Positions 8,090 to 16,748 of a stretch of DNA of 45,692 nt are shown here, piece after piece. Source of the DNA: K23-9 sp049680365 (GTDB lineage: Bacteria > Planctomycetota > Planctomycetia > Pirellulales > Pirellulaceae); NCBI GenBank assembly GCA_049680365.1, contig JBAUHQ010000283.1, positions 1 through 45,692 on the forward strand, given 5' to 3'. Under the pieces are notes generated by a model. That model saw only the letters and a program-made list of their open reading frames with translations. It was not told where the DNA came from and made no database searches. Each line of letters begins with the position of its first letter. Position 1 is the stretch's first letter. A program made the position numbers and the translations under genes.

Positions 8090-9698
8090 TTCATCATTGT
8101 CAACCGCTTCGTCTGTCACGCCATCTGTCGCCGGATCGGTTGCAATGTATGGAAGCCAAGATCTTGCCAGCACGGTGGCTTCGTCGGCTGCATCGAACAA
8201 ATTCGATCAATCAAACTCACGGATCGTATCGCAATCGAAAGTTGCCGCAAATGAATTGCAGCGTCGACGGTCACCGTTAGTAACCACTCGGATCGGGTTC
8301 TATTTCTTTTTGACCGCCGTCTGTGTTTTGGTTTGCGCTTTGGCCGCCAGCACCTATTCGGATTCGAAGTCGTTTCAAGCTCTGATGTGGCTGACGGCAG
8401 TCGCGTCGTGTGCGTTGGCTGGAATGACGTCGATGCGTTCGGTTCGTGCCTTGCAAGTAATCGAATCCGAGTTGCGTCGAGCCAAGGGCGATCCTAGCCG
8501 ATGGGCTGCCGCAAGACCGATTGTGGGTGTCGATCCTGTCACCGAAGGTTGGAACGAATTACTGCTTTGTGTCGAACAAAGCCAGCGTGCACCAGTGGTG
8601 CGACGTGCACCTGCCGAGCTAGGTCTTGAAGTCGTCACGTTGGCTCGCGCAATGCGAGGCCTGCCTGTCGCATGGGTGATCACTGACCGCCACGGATCGA
8701 TCCGCTTTACTAGCCCTGCTGCCTGCGGGCTGATGGGATTGGCCGACGATAGCGACCACGTTGGGCGTGATCTCTTGGACATTCTAGGTTTGCGTCTCGA
8801 TACGGACGAATCGATTCGAGAAGTTCGCACGCGGTTGCTAAGCGATTTGCGAATGGTGCGAGAACGTCATGCGTTATCGATCGACTCGCGAACTCTACAG
8901 TTAAGAATTCGCCGGTCCATTTTGGATGGACGTGCCGGAGACGGCCAAGGCTTAGCTTGGATTTTGACAGATGCTACTCAGCAGGACTTGGCGACGCGAG
9001 CACGCGACCAATTCTTGATGACTGCCACACACGAGTTGCGTACACCACTTGGAAACCTTCAGGCCTACGCCGAAGCACTTCAAGAAGAAGATGATCTGGA
9101 AGTCGAGCAGCAAAAAGAATTCTGCAACGTCATCGTGTCCGAAGCCAACCGGTTGGGACGACTTGTTGACCAGCTGTTGACCGTTGGGCAGATGGAAGCG
9201 GGCTCCATGGTTGCCGTGCGAAACGAATTGGAAATGTTGCCGATGGTCGAGTACGCCTGGAGCCAAATGATGGCGACGGCGGAAAAGAAGTCGCAGCAGT
9301 TGATGACTGACTTTGCCGCCAAATTGCCGACTGTTTTTGGAGATCGCGACAAGCTTCAAGCCGCGTTGGTGAATTTGGTCGGCAACGCAGTAAAGTACAC
9401 ACCCGATGGCGGCGAAATTATCGTCCGCTGCGGATTCGATGACGAATGGATTCGCGTGGCTGTTCAAGACAACGGACCAGGAATTCCTTTGGACGAACAA
9501 GTTAAAGTGTTCGAGAAATTCTATCGTGGGTCTAACACGGTTGACTTGGACGAACGCGGAAACGGACTCGGATTGGCTTTCACACGCGAAGTTGCACGCA
9601 TGCACGGCGGCGACATTGATTTGGAAAGCCGGGACGGTGAAGGTTCCACTTTCACGATGCGGTTGCCTGTTGGCGGCCAGTCGCGCTCGGGAATCTAA
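8082..9698 (+). CDS. Membrane sensor histidine kinase
   Basis: This 538-residue kinase has a polar N-terminal stretch of about 65 residues and two membrane helices (about 71-91 and 99-116) with almost no loop between them, so sensing is likely in the membrane or cytoplasm. A PAS-like region follows (VAWVITDRHGSIRFTSPAA, about 195-300). The H box has H317 in ATHELRTPLG. The ATPase domain shows an N box (LVNLVGNAVKYTPDGG), a G1 box (DNGPGIP) and a G2 box (GNGLGLAFTREVARMHGG). It overlaps the receiver gene and precedes a STAS gene and the secretion ATPase, suggesting that it controls assembly or expression of the pilus-like system. Confidence 0.95.
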   Translation: MVDSSLSTASSVTPSVAGSVAMYGSQDLASTVASSAASNKFDQSNSRIVSQSKVAANELQRRRSPLVTTRIGFYFFLTAVCVLVCALAASTYSDSKSFQALMWLTAVASCALAGMTSMRSVRALQVIESELRRAKGDPSRWAAARPIVGVDPVTEGWNELLLCVEQSQRAPVVRRAPAELGLEVVTLARAMRGLPVAWVITDRHGSIRFTSPAACGLMGLADDSDHVGRDLLDILGLRLDTDESIREVRTRLLSDLRMVRERHALSIDSRTLQLRIRRSILDGRAGDGQGLAWILTDATQQDLATRARDQFLMTATHELRTPLGNLQAYAEALQEEDDLEVEQQKEFCNVIVSEANRLGRLVDQLLTVGQMEAGSMVAVRNELEMLPMVEYAWSQMMATAEKKSQQLMTDFAAKLPTVFGDRDKLQAALVNLVGNAVKYTPDGGEIIVRCGFDDEWIRVAVQDNGPGIPLDEQVKVFEKFYRGSNTVDLDERGNGLGLAFTREVARMHGGDIDLESRDGEGSTFTMRLPVGGQSRSGI

Positions 9699-9764
9699 AG
9701 CCGACCACGTCGTCGCGTCGGAATCAAATATAAGTTGTCGAGGCTAGAAAGGCCCGGGGGAAAC

Positions 9765-10097
9765 ATGTCCATCATCAAACGCCACGGATCAGTCACGGTA
9801 CTGCGTCCTGATGGTCCTCTGCGCGAAGAAAACGTCGCAGCGATTCACGATGAAGTCTCGCATTATCTCTCCGGCGGTGTTCCCTATGTCATTGTCGATC
9901 TGGCCGATGCACCGTTGATTGATGGCGCCGGCTTGGAGTGGATCCTGGACTTGGACGAAGTCTGTTGTCGACGTGGGGGATGCGTTCGGCTTTGTAACGT
10001 TGGTGAACTGTGTCAGGATCTGCTGCGAATCACGGCGGTCGGCGACAGCGTTCAACAGTTTTCGGATCTCACCACTGCCTTAGGGAGCTTTGCCTAA
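9765..10097 (+). CDS. STAS-domain protein (anti-sigma antagonist-like)
   Basis: The 110-residue protein is a single STAS domain: strand SIIKRHGSVTVLRPDGPL, then YVIVDLADAPLIDGAGLEWIL, then GGCVRLCNV. In SpoIIAA-type antagonists the residue after the conserved Asp in the DSxG loop is the Ser or Thr that is phosphorylated. Here the loop reads DGAG, so the phosphoacceptor is replaced by Gly. Control by phosphorylation is therefore unlikely; it may be constitutively active or a binding scaffold. The ATG at 9765 follows a GGGGGAAAC ribosome binding site; a longer start at 9735 is less likely. It lies between the kinase and ATPase genes. Confidence 0.88.
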   Translation: MSIIKRHGSVTVLRPDGPLREENVAAIHDEVSHYLSGGVPYVIVDLADAPLIDGAGLEWILDLDEVCCRRGGCVRLCNVGELCQDLLRITAVGDSVQQFSDLTTALGSFA

Positions 10098-10124
10098 ATC
10101 TATTTGGCAATGACGGAGAGCCCC

Positions 10125-11954
10125 ATGAATCAAATCCTAAAAATCGACGCTGACGACCAACTTGTTCCGCAAGTCGTGATGCCGGTGCGTCAGTTATCGG
10201 CGGAAGACCAATCGATCCAATTAGGCCAGCGGTTGGTCGAGGCGGGTTTGATTCGGTTGGATCAATTGGAAACGGCCCTAGCGCACCAGGCATCAGAAGA
10301 AGATCGGCTGCGCACGCTTGCGGTGCAGCGTGGCAAAACCAATGATGGTCGGACGAAAATTAAAAACTTCAAGCGTTTGGGCGAAGTCGTCGCCGAACTA
10401 GGCTTGGTTGATGAAGCTGACTTGTTGCCCTTACTTGGCGAACAATTGGGCGTCGATGGCGTCCGATTGCGTGAAGGTCTGATTGACCCCAATGCAGTGC
10501 AGTTGATTCCACGAGAGTACGCCGAACGCTTTCGTATCTTGCCGTTGATGCGAGTTCGCCAGGAGCTGACCGTCGCGATGGCGGACCCGCAAGACTTGGC
10601 TGCGATTGATACGTTGTCGCGCATTAGCGGTTGCAAAATTCGCCCCGTATTCACGCTGGCAACCGGCATCGACCGTCTGTTGCCTCGTTGTTACGAAGAA
10701 GATTTTTCGGTCGATTCGGTGACTGCCGATTTGGACGTCGAGCAGTTGGAGCTTGACGCTGATGCGATCGATTTGGACTTTCACGGCACGCAGCAGTTGG
10801 CCGAAGGCAGTCCCGTGATCAACTTGGTCAACTATGCCATCATTCAAGCCGTTCGCCAAGGAGCGAGCGACATTCATATCGAAGCCGGCCAAAAACACAC
10901 CTCCGTTCGATTTCGAATTGACGGTTCGCTTCGTGAAGTGATGAAGCCGCGAAAGGAAATGCACCCGGCGATCGTTTCGCGTATCAAAGTGATGGCGAAG
11001 CTGGACATTGCCGAACACCGCCAACCGCAAGACGGTCGCTTGCACGTGCGAATCGCCCGCCGTGATGTTGACTTGCGAGTCAGTACGCTGCCAACCGTGC
11101 TGGGCGAGAAGGTCGTGATGCGAGTCCTTGACCGACAAAACGTTACCTTCGATTTGAACAAGCTGGGCATGCCCAACGATTCGCTCGTAACGATGCGTCG
11201 TATGCTTTCCCGGCCACACGGACTTGTCTTGGTGACGGGGCCGACCGGAAGTGGCAAAACCACGACGTTATATTCTGCGATTGAATTGATCAAAGGCGTT
11301 GAACGCAACATGATCACGGTCGAGGATCCCGTCGAATATCAACTGGAACTGATCAATCAAGTTCAAGTGCAGAACGAAAGTGGAGTTACATTCGCCCAGG
11401 CGCTTCGTAGCATTTTGCGTCAAGACCCGGACGTGATCATGGTCGGTGAAATTCGCGACCGTGAGACCGCTGAAACCGCGATTCAAGCTGCACTTACGGG
11501 CCACTTGGTGCTAAGTACCTTACATACAAACGATAGTGCCTCGGCGATCACTCGATTACTGGATATGGGTGTCGAACGCTTTAAGATTGCGGCCTCGTTA
11601 GTGGGTGTCGTTGCACAACGCCTGATGCGTAACCTTTGCGAAAACTGTCGCGAGTCATATTACCCATCGTCAAAACTGTTAGAAGAGCTTCATTACAAAG
11701 GTGATGCTCGCCACACGTTTGCTCGAAGCCGAGGGTGCTCGCAATGTTTCGAGTCGGGTTATCGCGGACGAAGCGGTGTGTACGAGTTGCTGGAATGCAC
11801 ACCGCATTTCCGATCTTTGATCAACAGCGATTCCAGTCTTGACCAACTGCGTGCCGCCCACGTCGGCCCGACTCTTTTGAGCGAGGGACTGCGTTTGGCG
11901 GAGTCTTGCGCTACGAGTTTGGAAGAGGTTGGTCGCGTCGCGTTGTCCGAATAA
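10125..11954 (+). CDS. gspE: Type II secretion/type IV pilus assembly ATPase (GspE/PilB family)
   Basis: This cytoplasmic hexameric ATPase powers pseudopilus or pilus extension. The 609-residue protein has an N-terminal MshEN/GspE-N type domain (LGQRLVEAGLIRLDQLETAL; LGEVVAELGLVDEADLLPLL), a central part with SDIHIEAG, Walker A GPTGSGKTT (K378), an Asp box, and Walker B DVIMVGEIRD with the HLVLSTLHTND His box. A zinc-binding four-cysteine element follows (LCENC about 510 and GCSQC further on), typical of GspE/PilB and absent from PilT. The ATG at 10125 follows GGAGAG with good spacing; an upstream TTG at 10104 is open but less likely. The next gene is the platform protein. Confidence 0.95.
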   Translation: MNQILKIDADDQLVPQVVMPVRQLSAEDQSIQLGQRLVEAGLIRLDQLETALAHQASEEDRLRTLAVQRGKTNDGRTKIKNFKRLGEVVAELGLVDEADLLPLLGEQLGVDGVRLREGLIDPNAVQLIPREYAERFRILPLMRVRQELTVAMADPQDLAAIDTLSRISGCKIRPVFTLATGIDRLLPRCYEEDFSVDSVTADLDVEQLELDADAIDLDFHGTQQLAEGSPVINLVNYAIIQAVRQGASDIHIEAGQKHTSVRFRIDGSLREVMKPRKEMHPAIVSRIKVMAKLDIAEHRQPQDGRLHVRIARRDVDLRVSTLPTVLGEKVVMRVLDRQNVTFDLNKLGMPNDSLVTMRRMLSRPHGLVLVTGPTGSGKTTTLYSAIELIKGVERNMITVEDPVEYQLELINQVQVQNESGVTFAQALRSILRQDPDVIMVGEIRDRETAETAIQAALTGHLVLSTLHTNDSASAITRLLDMGVERFKIAASLVGVVAQRLMRNLCENCRESYYPSSKLLEELHYKGDARHTFARSRGCSQCFESGYRGRSGVYELLECTPHFRSLINSDSSLDQLRAAHVGPTLLSEGLRLAESCATSLEEVGRVALSE

Positions 11955-11990
11955 GGTTGGCAAACGTCAAACTACTATCACATCATTCTC

Positions 11991-13226
11991 ATGAATTCCG
12001 CACATCCGCCCGCCGCTCAGTCATCGCCAATGGCAACGACACCGTTGCTTGGTGGTTACGTTGCGCCGCAGGTGCCCGGATATGCCTCGTCGTTGGACTT
12101 CTTGCACAACGACGTCTTGGATGGAAGTCAGGCTTCCGCAAGCACGGTTGCGGGGAATGCGGTGCGTTCTGGTCGTCGCCAAGCCTTGTTTTCCGTGTCA
12201 CAGTCACGCGTTTTGTTGGTGTTGAATCAGCTTGCCGTCATGACCCAAAATGGCATCGAATTGGCTGATGCTTTGGCGAACGTCAAGCGACACTGCAAAG
12301 ACGAACGGCTAGCTCGTTCACTAGCTCGGATCCACGAAGCAGTTAGCGGCGGCAATACATTTTCAGCTGCGGTAGCCAGTTTCGGCGAGCACTTTCCGCC
12401 CACCTTGTCGCCGATGTTGGCCGCAGCCGAAGCGACGGGCGAAGTTCCCGAAACGCTAGGCAAAGTCTGCGAGCGCATGCGAGGCGAATTGGAGATGCGT
12501 GGAACCTTGCTGGGGGCCATGATCTATCCGGCGATTCTGATCGCGGCGTCAATGGTCGTGATGACTGCGTTGGTGATTGGTGTACTGCCACAGTTCAGCA
12601 AAGTATTCGCGTCGATGGGTCGCCCGGTACCGATTAGCACTCAGGTATTGTTGTCATTTGGCGATTTATGTCGCGCGAACTGGATGTGGATTTTGCCACT
12701 GATGGTGTCCATGGTCGTCGGAATGTTTTGGTCACGCAATCATGTCTTCGTTCGTCGACCAATCAGCAAATTCTTGATGTACGGTCCGTTCATTCGTGAC
12801 GCGTATCGTCCGCTAACGACCGGTCGCAACTTTCGTACGATCGCAGGCATGGTTCGCGGTGGTGTGCCGCTGATGCAAGCGATTCAGCTTGCCCGACATG
12901 CGACTCGAGATCCTTATTGGCAAAAGTTGCTCATCAAGGTCGAAGAAAGCTTGATCGATGGCTTGAAGGCAAGTGCTGCGATGGTGAACGTCGATTTCTT
13001 GCCGCCAGAAGCGTCGCAAATGATGGCGACAGGTGAACGAACAGGCCGGATTGGCGAAGTGCTAGAAGACATTGGATGCTTTTATGAACAAGAGGGCGGC
13101 CGAAGGTTAAAACGCTTGGTTGTCGCATTCGAGCCCGTCATCATTCTTTGCATGGGCGTTGTTGTCGCCGGAATCGTCATGTCAATCATGTTGCCGTTGT
13201 TAGATGTGTCTACTATTTCAAGGTAG
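11991..13226 (+). CDS. gspF: Inner-membrane platform protein (GspF/PilC family)
   Basis: GspF/PilC proteins anchor the assembly ATPase and pseudopilin in the inner membrane. The 411-residue protein has two T2SSF repeats: QLAVMTQNGIELADALANV with AAEATGEVPETLGKVCERM, and TIAGMVRGGVPLMQAIQLA with MATGERTGRIGEVLEDIG. Each is followed by membrane helices (YPAILIAASMVVMTALVIGVLP near 175-200; the C-terminal EPVIILCMGVVVAGIVMSIMLP). A third helix lies near 235 (WILPLMVSMVVGMFW). The N-terminal 60 residues are low complexity. It is 36 bp downstream of the ATPase gene and in the same orientation. Confidence 0.95.
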   Translation: MNSAHPPAAQSSPMATTPLLGGYVAPQVPGYASSLDFLHNDVLDGSQASASTVAGNAVRSGRRQALFSVSQSRVLLVLNQLAVMTQNGIELADALANVKRHCKDERLARSLARIHEAVSGGNTFSAAVASFGEHFPPTLSPMLAAAEATGEVPETLGKVCERMRGELEMRGTLLGAMIYPAILIAASMVVMTALVIGVLPQFSKVFASMGRPVPISTQVLLSFGDLCRANWMWILPLMVSMVVGMFWSRNHVFVRRPISKFLMYGPFIRDAYRPLTTGRNFRTIAGMVRGGVPLMQAIQLARHATRDPYWQKLLIKVEESLIDGLKASAAMVNVDFLPPEASQMMATGERTGRIGEVLEDIGCFYEQEGGRRLKRLVVAFEPVIILCMGVVVAGIVMSIMLPLLDVSTISR

Positions 13227-13394
13227 CCAGTCGCGCCAAGGTTCGGTTGCGCGGATTAGTCGGATTGGTTTCCAACTAGTCAGCTTGCTGATGCGGGTTC
13301 GCGTCAGTTGCGATTTGATCTGGATTTATCGGTGACCTAAGTCAACTTGCAGTGTTATGTCGCTACATTTCCATTTCATTTTGCCTGCAGATCC

Positions 13395-14522
13395 ATGCCT
13401 TCATTGTCCTCTCTCTCGACGATCGCCAATCGGTTCGCCCAATTGCGTGCATCGCTTAACAAGGTGCCAACGCGCTTTGTCGGGATTGATATCGGAGTTC
13501 GAGGTATCACGGTCGCAAGCATGGGTATCTCTGCTGACCAAAAATCGCCGCGCAGCCATAGTGCTTGGTTAAAGTGGCAGTCGCTCACTCGCATCAATTT
13601 GGCGATCGATCCTACAGCAACCCCGTCGATCGATTGGATTGACAGAACGATCCACGCTTTGTCTGATCAGCTACCTAGAGTGATTGATGGCGAACTCAAC
13701 TTGGCATTCGTTTCTGTGCCAAGTACTTGGGTTCATTATCAGGTCGTACAAGGACGCAATTTGCCGGCATGCCAACAGCAATGTGACCAAATTTTTCAGA
13801 ACTCGATCTTCAAGAGTCCCGCGCACCAAACACATTGGCCCGTCGTTGGTTTGGAGCATGGATGGCCCAATCAAGATGACCAATACGTCGTAGCGTCGAC
13901 TGCTCGCGAAACAGTCGTTCGGATTGCCGAGGCGATTTCGAAGGTTGGCTATGACGTCCACAGTGTGTTGCCACACGGTGCCGCTCTCGTTCATTCAGCG
14001 TTCGCTTTGACATCCGTCGACGCTCAGTGCGTTGTGATGTTGAATCGCGATGGCGGTTTGGTTGCGATGAACCACAATTCAATCCAGAGTGGGAAAAAGC
14101 ACTACCTAAAAGGCGGTTGCGGACTGTCGCGTTCTTTACCAGCGATACCGTCAGAAATATTGCAAACGATTGGCGACGGTGACTTACAGTTGGACGACTT
14201 ACAGCCTTGGTTGGCCGATATTGCGTCCGAAATTTCGGCAACGATGGCTTACTCGCAGCGTGCAAATATGTGCGATGACGGTGGCGAAACGTTGTTGATT
14301 TGTGGTGAAGTCGCGGCAGTGCCCGGTATCGATGTCGCATTAGCAACGCTGACGAATCGGCCCGTAGCGACTTGGCGTTACCGCGGTCAATCTCGGCCAT
14401 ACTTGGCGAATAATTTGTCGCAGATCGAAAATTCTGACGCGAATTTTGCAGTGTCGTTGTCTCTTGCGCATCAAGCCGTCATGGCACAAAATGCATGCTT
14501 CGGCAATCGGGAGACGGCATAG
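13395..14522 (+). CDS. PilM-like actin-fold pilus assembly protein
   Basis: The 375-residue protein starts its conserved part with FVGIDIGVRGITVASM, the phosphate-1 loop of the PilM/FtsA/actin ATPase fold. Further segments fit the fold: LAFVSVPSTWVHYQVV, VVMLNRDGGLVAMNHN as a second phosphate loop, and LLICGEVAAVPGIDVAL near the C-terminus. PilM recruits PilN at the inner face of the membrane. The ATG at 13395 is preferred over a TTG at 13347 because it leaves a normal-length leader; neither has an evident ribosome binding site. PilN- and PilO-like genes follow immediately, which strongly supports the assignment despite sequence divergence. Confidence 0.8.
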   Translation: MPSLSSLSTIANRFAQLRASLNKVPTRFVGIDIGVRGITVASMGISADQKSPRSHSAWLKWQSLTRINLAIDPTATPSIDWIDRTIHALSDQLPRVIDGELNLAFVSVPSTWVHYQVVQGRNLPACQQQCDQIFQNSIFKSPAHQTHWPVVGLEHGWPNQDDQYVVASTARETVVRIAEAISKVGYDVHSVLPHGAALVHSAFALTSVDAQCVVMLNRDGGLVAMNHNSIQSGKKHYLKGGCGLSRSLPAIPSEILQTIGDGDLQLDDLQPWLADIASEISATMAYSQRANMCDDGGETLLICGEVAAVPGIDVALATLTNRPVATWRYRGQSRPYLANNLSQIENSDANFAVSLSLAHQAVMAQNACFGNRETA

Positions 14523-14524
14523 CG

Positions 14525-15220
14525 ATGAGTCAAGTGAATCATGTTTCAGCAGACGACGCGAATTCCGTCGATCAGAGCGTTGGGTTTCTCAATCATCAAT
14601 CGCAGAGCTCGGATCGTTGGCACTCATACCAGATGCTTCCTGATCTTTTCGTTCAACGTCAAAGCGCCACCAGGGTTTGGCAATTCTGGTCGGCGATGAT
14701 CTTTGTCATGTTGTCAACGCTCAGCGGGATCGCAAGTGCTTTTTGGGCACAAGGTCACAAAGCTCAAACCCGCAACGCAAATTTGGTCGCACTCAGTGCC
14801 CCGCTGAGTGAGTTGCGTCGAGAGAGTTCACGGTTGGAACACGAAAACAAGGTTTGCAACGATTGGATTCAGATTGTTCAGTCGGCCCGGCCCGATGACA
14901 GCGTGTTGCAGTCGCTACTGGCGATAGCTGAATCGACTGTGGATATTCAAAACGAGATAACGATTCAGGCATTGGAAATTAAGTTGCCACTGGAGCATTC
15001 AGGTGGCACTGAAGTTCCCAGATGGGCGCAGCCAGAATTGGTGATTGAAGCGACGGCCCGATCCGGCCGTGATGCGAAACAGCGTGTCAGAGAATGGGTC
15101 ACGAACCTTGGTAAATCGGAACGGATTGTGACTGTCTCGCTGCTACGTGATGCCGATGACGACGGGCAATCTAAAATCGAAATCGTTGGAATCCCCCGCT
15201 CGACGAGGGTTTTGCCATGA
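14525..15220 (+). CDS. PilN-like bitopic membrane protein
   Basis: The 231-residue protein has a cytoplasmic N-terminus of about 50 residues, one membrane helix (WQFWSAMIFVMLSTLSGIASAF), a short coiled coil (LSELRRESSRLEHENKV) and a ferredoxin-like periplasmic domain. That topology and order are those of PilN/GspL-C, which pairs with PilO to form the alignment complex between platform and secretin. Sequence similarity is weak, so the call leans on topology and position. The ATG comes 2 nt after the PilM stop and the 3' end overlaps the next gene as ATGA, indicating tight translational coupling. Its first 11 bases match those of the next gene (both encode MSQV). Confidence 0.72.
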   Translation: MSQVNHVSADDANSVDQSVGFLNHQSQSSDRWHSYQMLPDLFVQRQSATRVWQFWSAMIFVMLSTLSGIASAFWAQGHKAQTRNANLVALSAPLSELRRESSRLEHENKVCNDWIQIVQSARPDDSVLQSLLAIAESTVDIQNEITIQALEIKLPLEHSGGTEVPRWAQPELVIEATARSGRDAKQRVREWVTNLGKSERIVTVSLLRDADDDGQSKIEIVGIPRSTRVLP

Positions 15221-15873
15221 GTCAAGTCGAATCCAGTCCAAAGAGTAACGTGATCTTGCAGTTTCGAGATCGCTTCGCGCGTAGTTCGACAAGCCGCCAC
15301 GTGGTCTCAGCATTGATCGTGGTGGGGTTATTCTTTTCAATCACGTGGGTTTGGAATAACAGCTTGCTTTTTTCGGGCGATCGAGTTCACTCTGCAGAAC
15401 AGATCGAGGAAGCCCTTGGTCTGATTTCGGATTCAAAGATTATTCGTTTGCGTCACGAGAGCCTTGTGAGTCAAACGAAGGAACGCCAAAAATTGTCGAG
15501 AGAAATCAATGTTTGGTTGCCCACAGAGATCGATTGGGAAACAACCGCCTTGGGGGTCGAGCAATTGGCATCCAAGTCGGGAGTGCTGCTGGTCGACATG
15601 CAAAAAAACGAGTTGCACACTGGAGTTCGAGTCTCTGTGCAGTCAGCCACTTGCCGAATAGCAGGGTCTTTTGAAGAAATCTGTCAGTTTCTACAAGGGC
15701 TCTCCCAAGGCGAGAAACCTGTTTGGTGCGACGGAATTGTGATGACCCGAAGCTCGACGCGCGACAAGGAGCCGAGTCAGTGCGACGCCACGCTGACGTT
15801 GCGGTTTCCAATTCGTGGTCAACAAACAATCGCTGACAAGCTTGCATCGCTCGGAGACAACAATGCAACGTGA
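15217..15873 (+). CDS. PilO-like bitopic membrane protein
   Basis: The 218-residue protein has a short cytoplasmic N-terminus, a membrane helix at about 28-46 (VVSALIVVGLFFSITWVW), a coiled-coil linker (SLVSQTKERQKLSREIN), and a periplasmic domain. That domain contains GVEQLASKSGVLLVDMQ and the PilO-typical pattern IAGSFEEICQFLQGLS. PilO forms heterodimers with PilN. The start overlaps the preceding stop by 4 bp (ATGA). The assignment rests on topology, the FEEICQFL signature and gene order. Confidence 0.75.
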   Translation: MSQVESSPKSNVILQFRDRFARSSTSRHVVSALIVVGLFFSITWVWNNSLLFSGDRVHSAEQIEEALGLISDSKIIRLRHESLVSQTKERQKLSREINVWLPTEIDWETTALGVEQLASKSGVLLVDMQKNELHTGVRVSVQSATCRIAGSFEEICQFLQGLSQGEKPVWCDGIVMTRSSTRDKEPSQCDATLTLRFPIRGQQTIADKLASLGDNNAT

Positions 15874-16354
15874 AACGAATAAGCCCTTAGGCAGCAAGAC
15901 GGCCAAGCAGTTGGTTGTTGTTGTGGTGTTGTTTTTCGGGTTGATAGTCGCATTGGCAGCGCAGCCAGAAAAGTCGATCAGTGATTTGCCAGGCGGTTCT
16001 GAAGCGATGCCTGAATTAGCTATTACCCCGATCGCATTGAAAACGAGGAATCAGAGTTATCAACTTGCCGTCGACTCCAGCCAGTTTCAAGTAGCGGAAC
16101 TGAAGAGATTGCCGCTGGACGTTGCTTCTCGTATCGATCTGTTTTCTGAGATCAAGATAGTCAATCAGAGTTCAACGAAACTCGATCTACTTCAAGGCGA
16201 AGTGTTGGTCAAAGCGATCTACGGCGATCATGATCAAATCCATCACTCTGCATTGATTGGAGACAAAATCGTGCGAAAAGGTCAGGGACTGGCAGATGGT
16301 CGAACGATTGCCGAGGTTACGCCAGAAGGCGTCAAGATCACCGACGCCCAATAG
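15863..16354 (+). CDS. PilP/GspB-like pilus or secretion accessory protein
   Basis: This 163-residue protein has one N-terminal membrane helix (QLVVVVVLFFGLIVALAA) and a periplasmic part. The C-terminal 50 residues read VLVKAIYGDHDQ, HSALIGDKIVRKGQGL and TIAEVTPEGVKI. This is the beta pattern seen in PilP, GspC and GspB domains (AI..g...AiI.g..v..Gd.l....V..I....V.l), which link the inner-membrane complex to the secretin. The ATG at 15863 has GGAG 7-8 nt upstream and overlaps the PilO gene by 11 bp. It is the last gene of the cluster here; no PilQ/GspD secretin gene follows. Confidence 0.65.
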   Translation: MQRETNKPLGSKTAKQLVVVVVLFFGLIVALAAQPEKSISDLPGGSEAMPELAITPIALKTRNQSYQLAVDSSQFQVAELKRLPLDVASRIDLFSEIKIVNQSSTKLDLLQGEVLVKAIYGDHDQIHHSALIGDKIVRKGQGLADGRTIAEVTPEGVKITDAQ

Positions 16355-16748
16355 CACGCGGAAGGTAACCTTGAAGAAATTTACTGCTTCGAAACGCGGA
16401 GCACTACGACCAGTTTTGGGGTATCGCGTTGTCTGCGGTTGCTTGGAGACTCCGAACCGAAAAAAATGAAGCCCCTATGATTCAAGCTAGCTTCCCTTGC
16501 CCTATGACCGTTAGCAATGGGGGCACAGAGAGCATCGGCACATTACACTTCCATAGCACGTCGGCACTGTGCCAGTGGTCAACGTCGCGTCGTAGAGAAA
16601 GTGGCTCCATTGTTTCGCGGTCGCCCAAATGATGCGTCAATATTTTGTCGCAGTTTGCCCACTTGGATTTGGGACGCTCCAAGTAGTGTAGGCGGCTCAA
16701 AATTCTCGACGCAAGAAACCCCCCTTCCAAACACAGAAGCAAAAACAA
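16355..16748. other. Intergenic region after the pilus-like cluster
   Basis: This 394 bp region lies between the last pilus-like gene and the creatininase gene. Short frames on both strands (for example an 88-codon minus frame at 16748-16482) show no family resemblance and no ribosome binding site. I see no strong terminator or promoter. A secretin gene, which would be expected here, is absent. Confidence 0.55.

Noticed and set aside
8952..9605. 217-codon minus-strand frame opposite the histidine kinase
   Set aside because: Lies opposite the conserved kinase core and has no recognisable motif.
10431..11219. 262-codon minus-strand frame inside the GspE-like ATPase gene
   Set aside because: It is antisense to a strongly conserved ATPase gene and shows no domain of its own.
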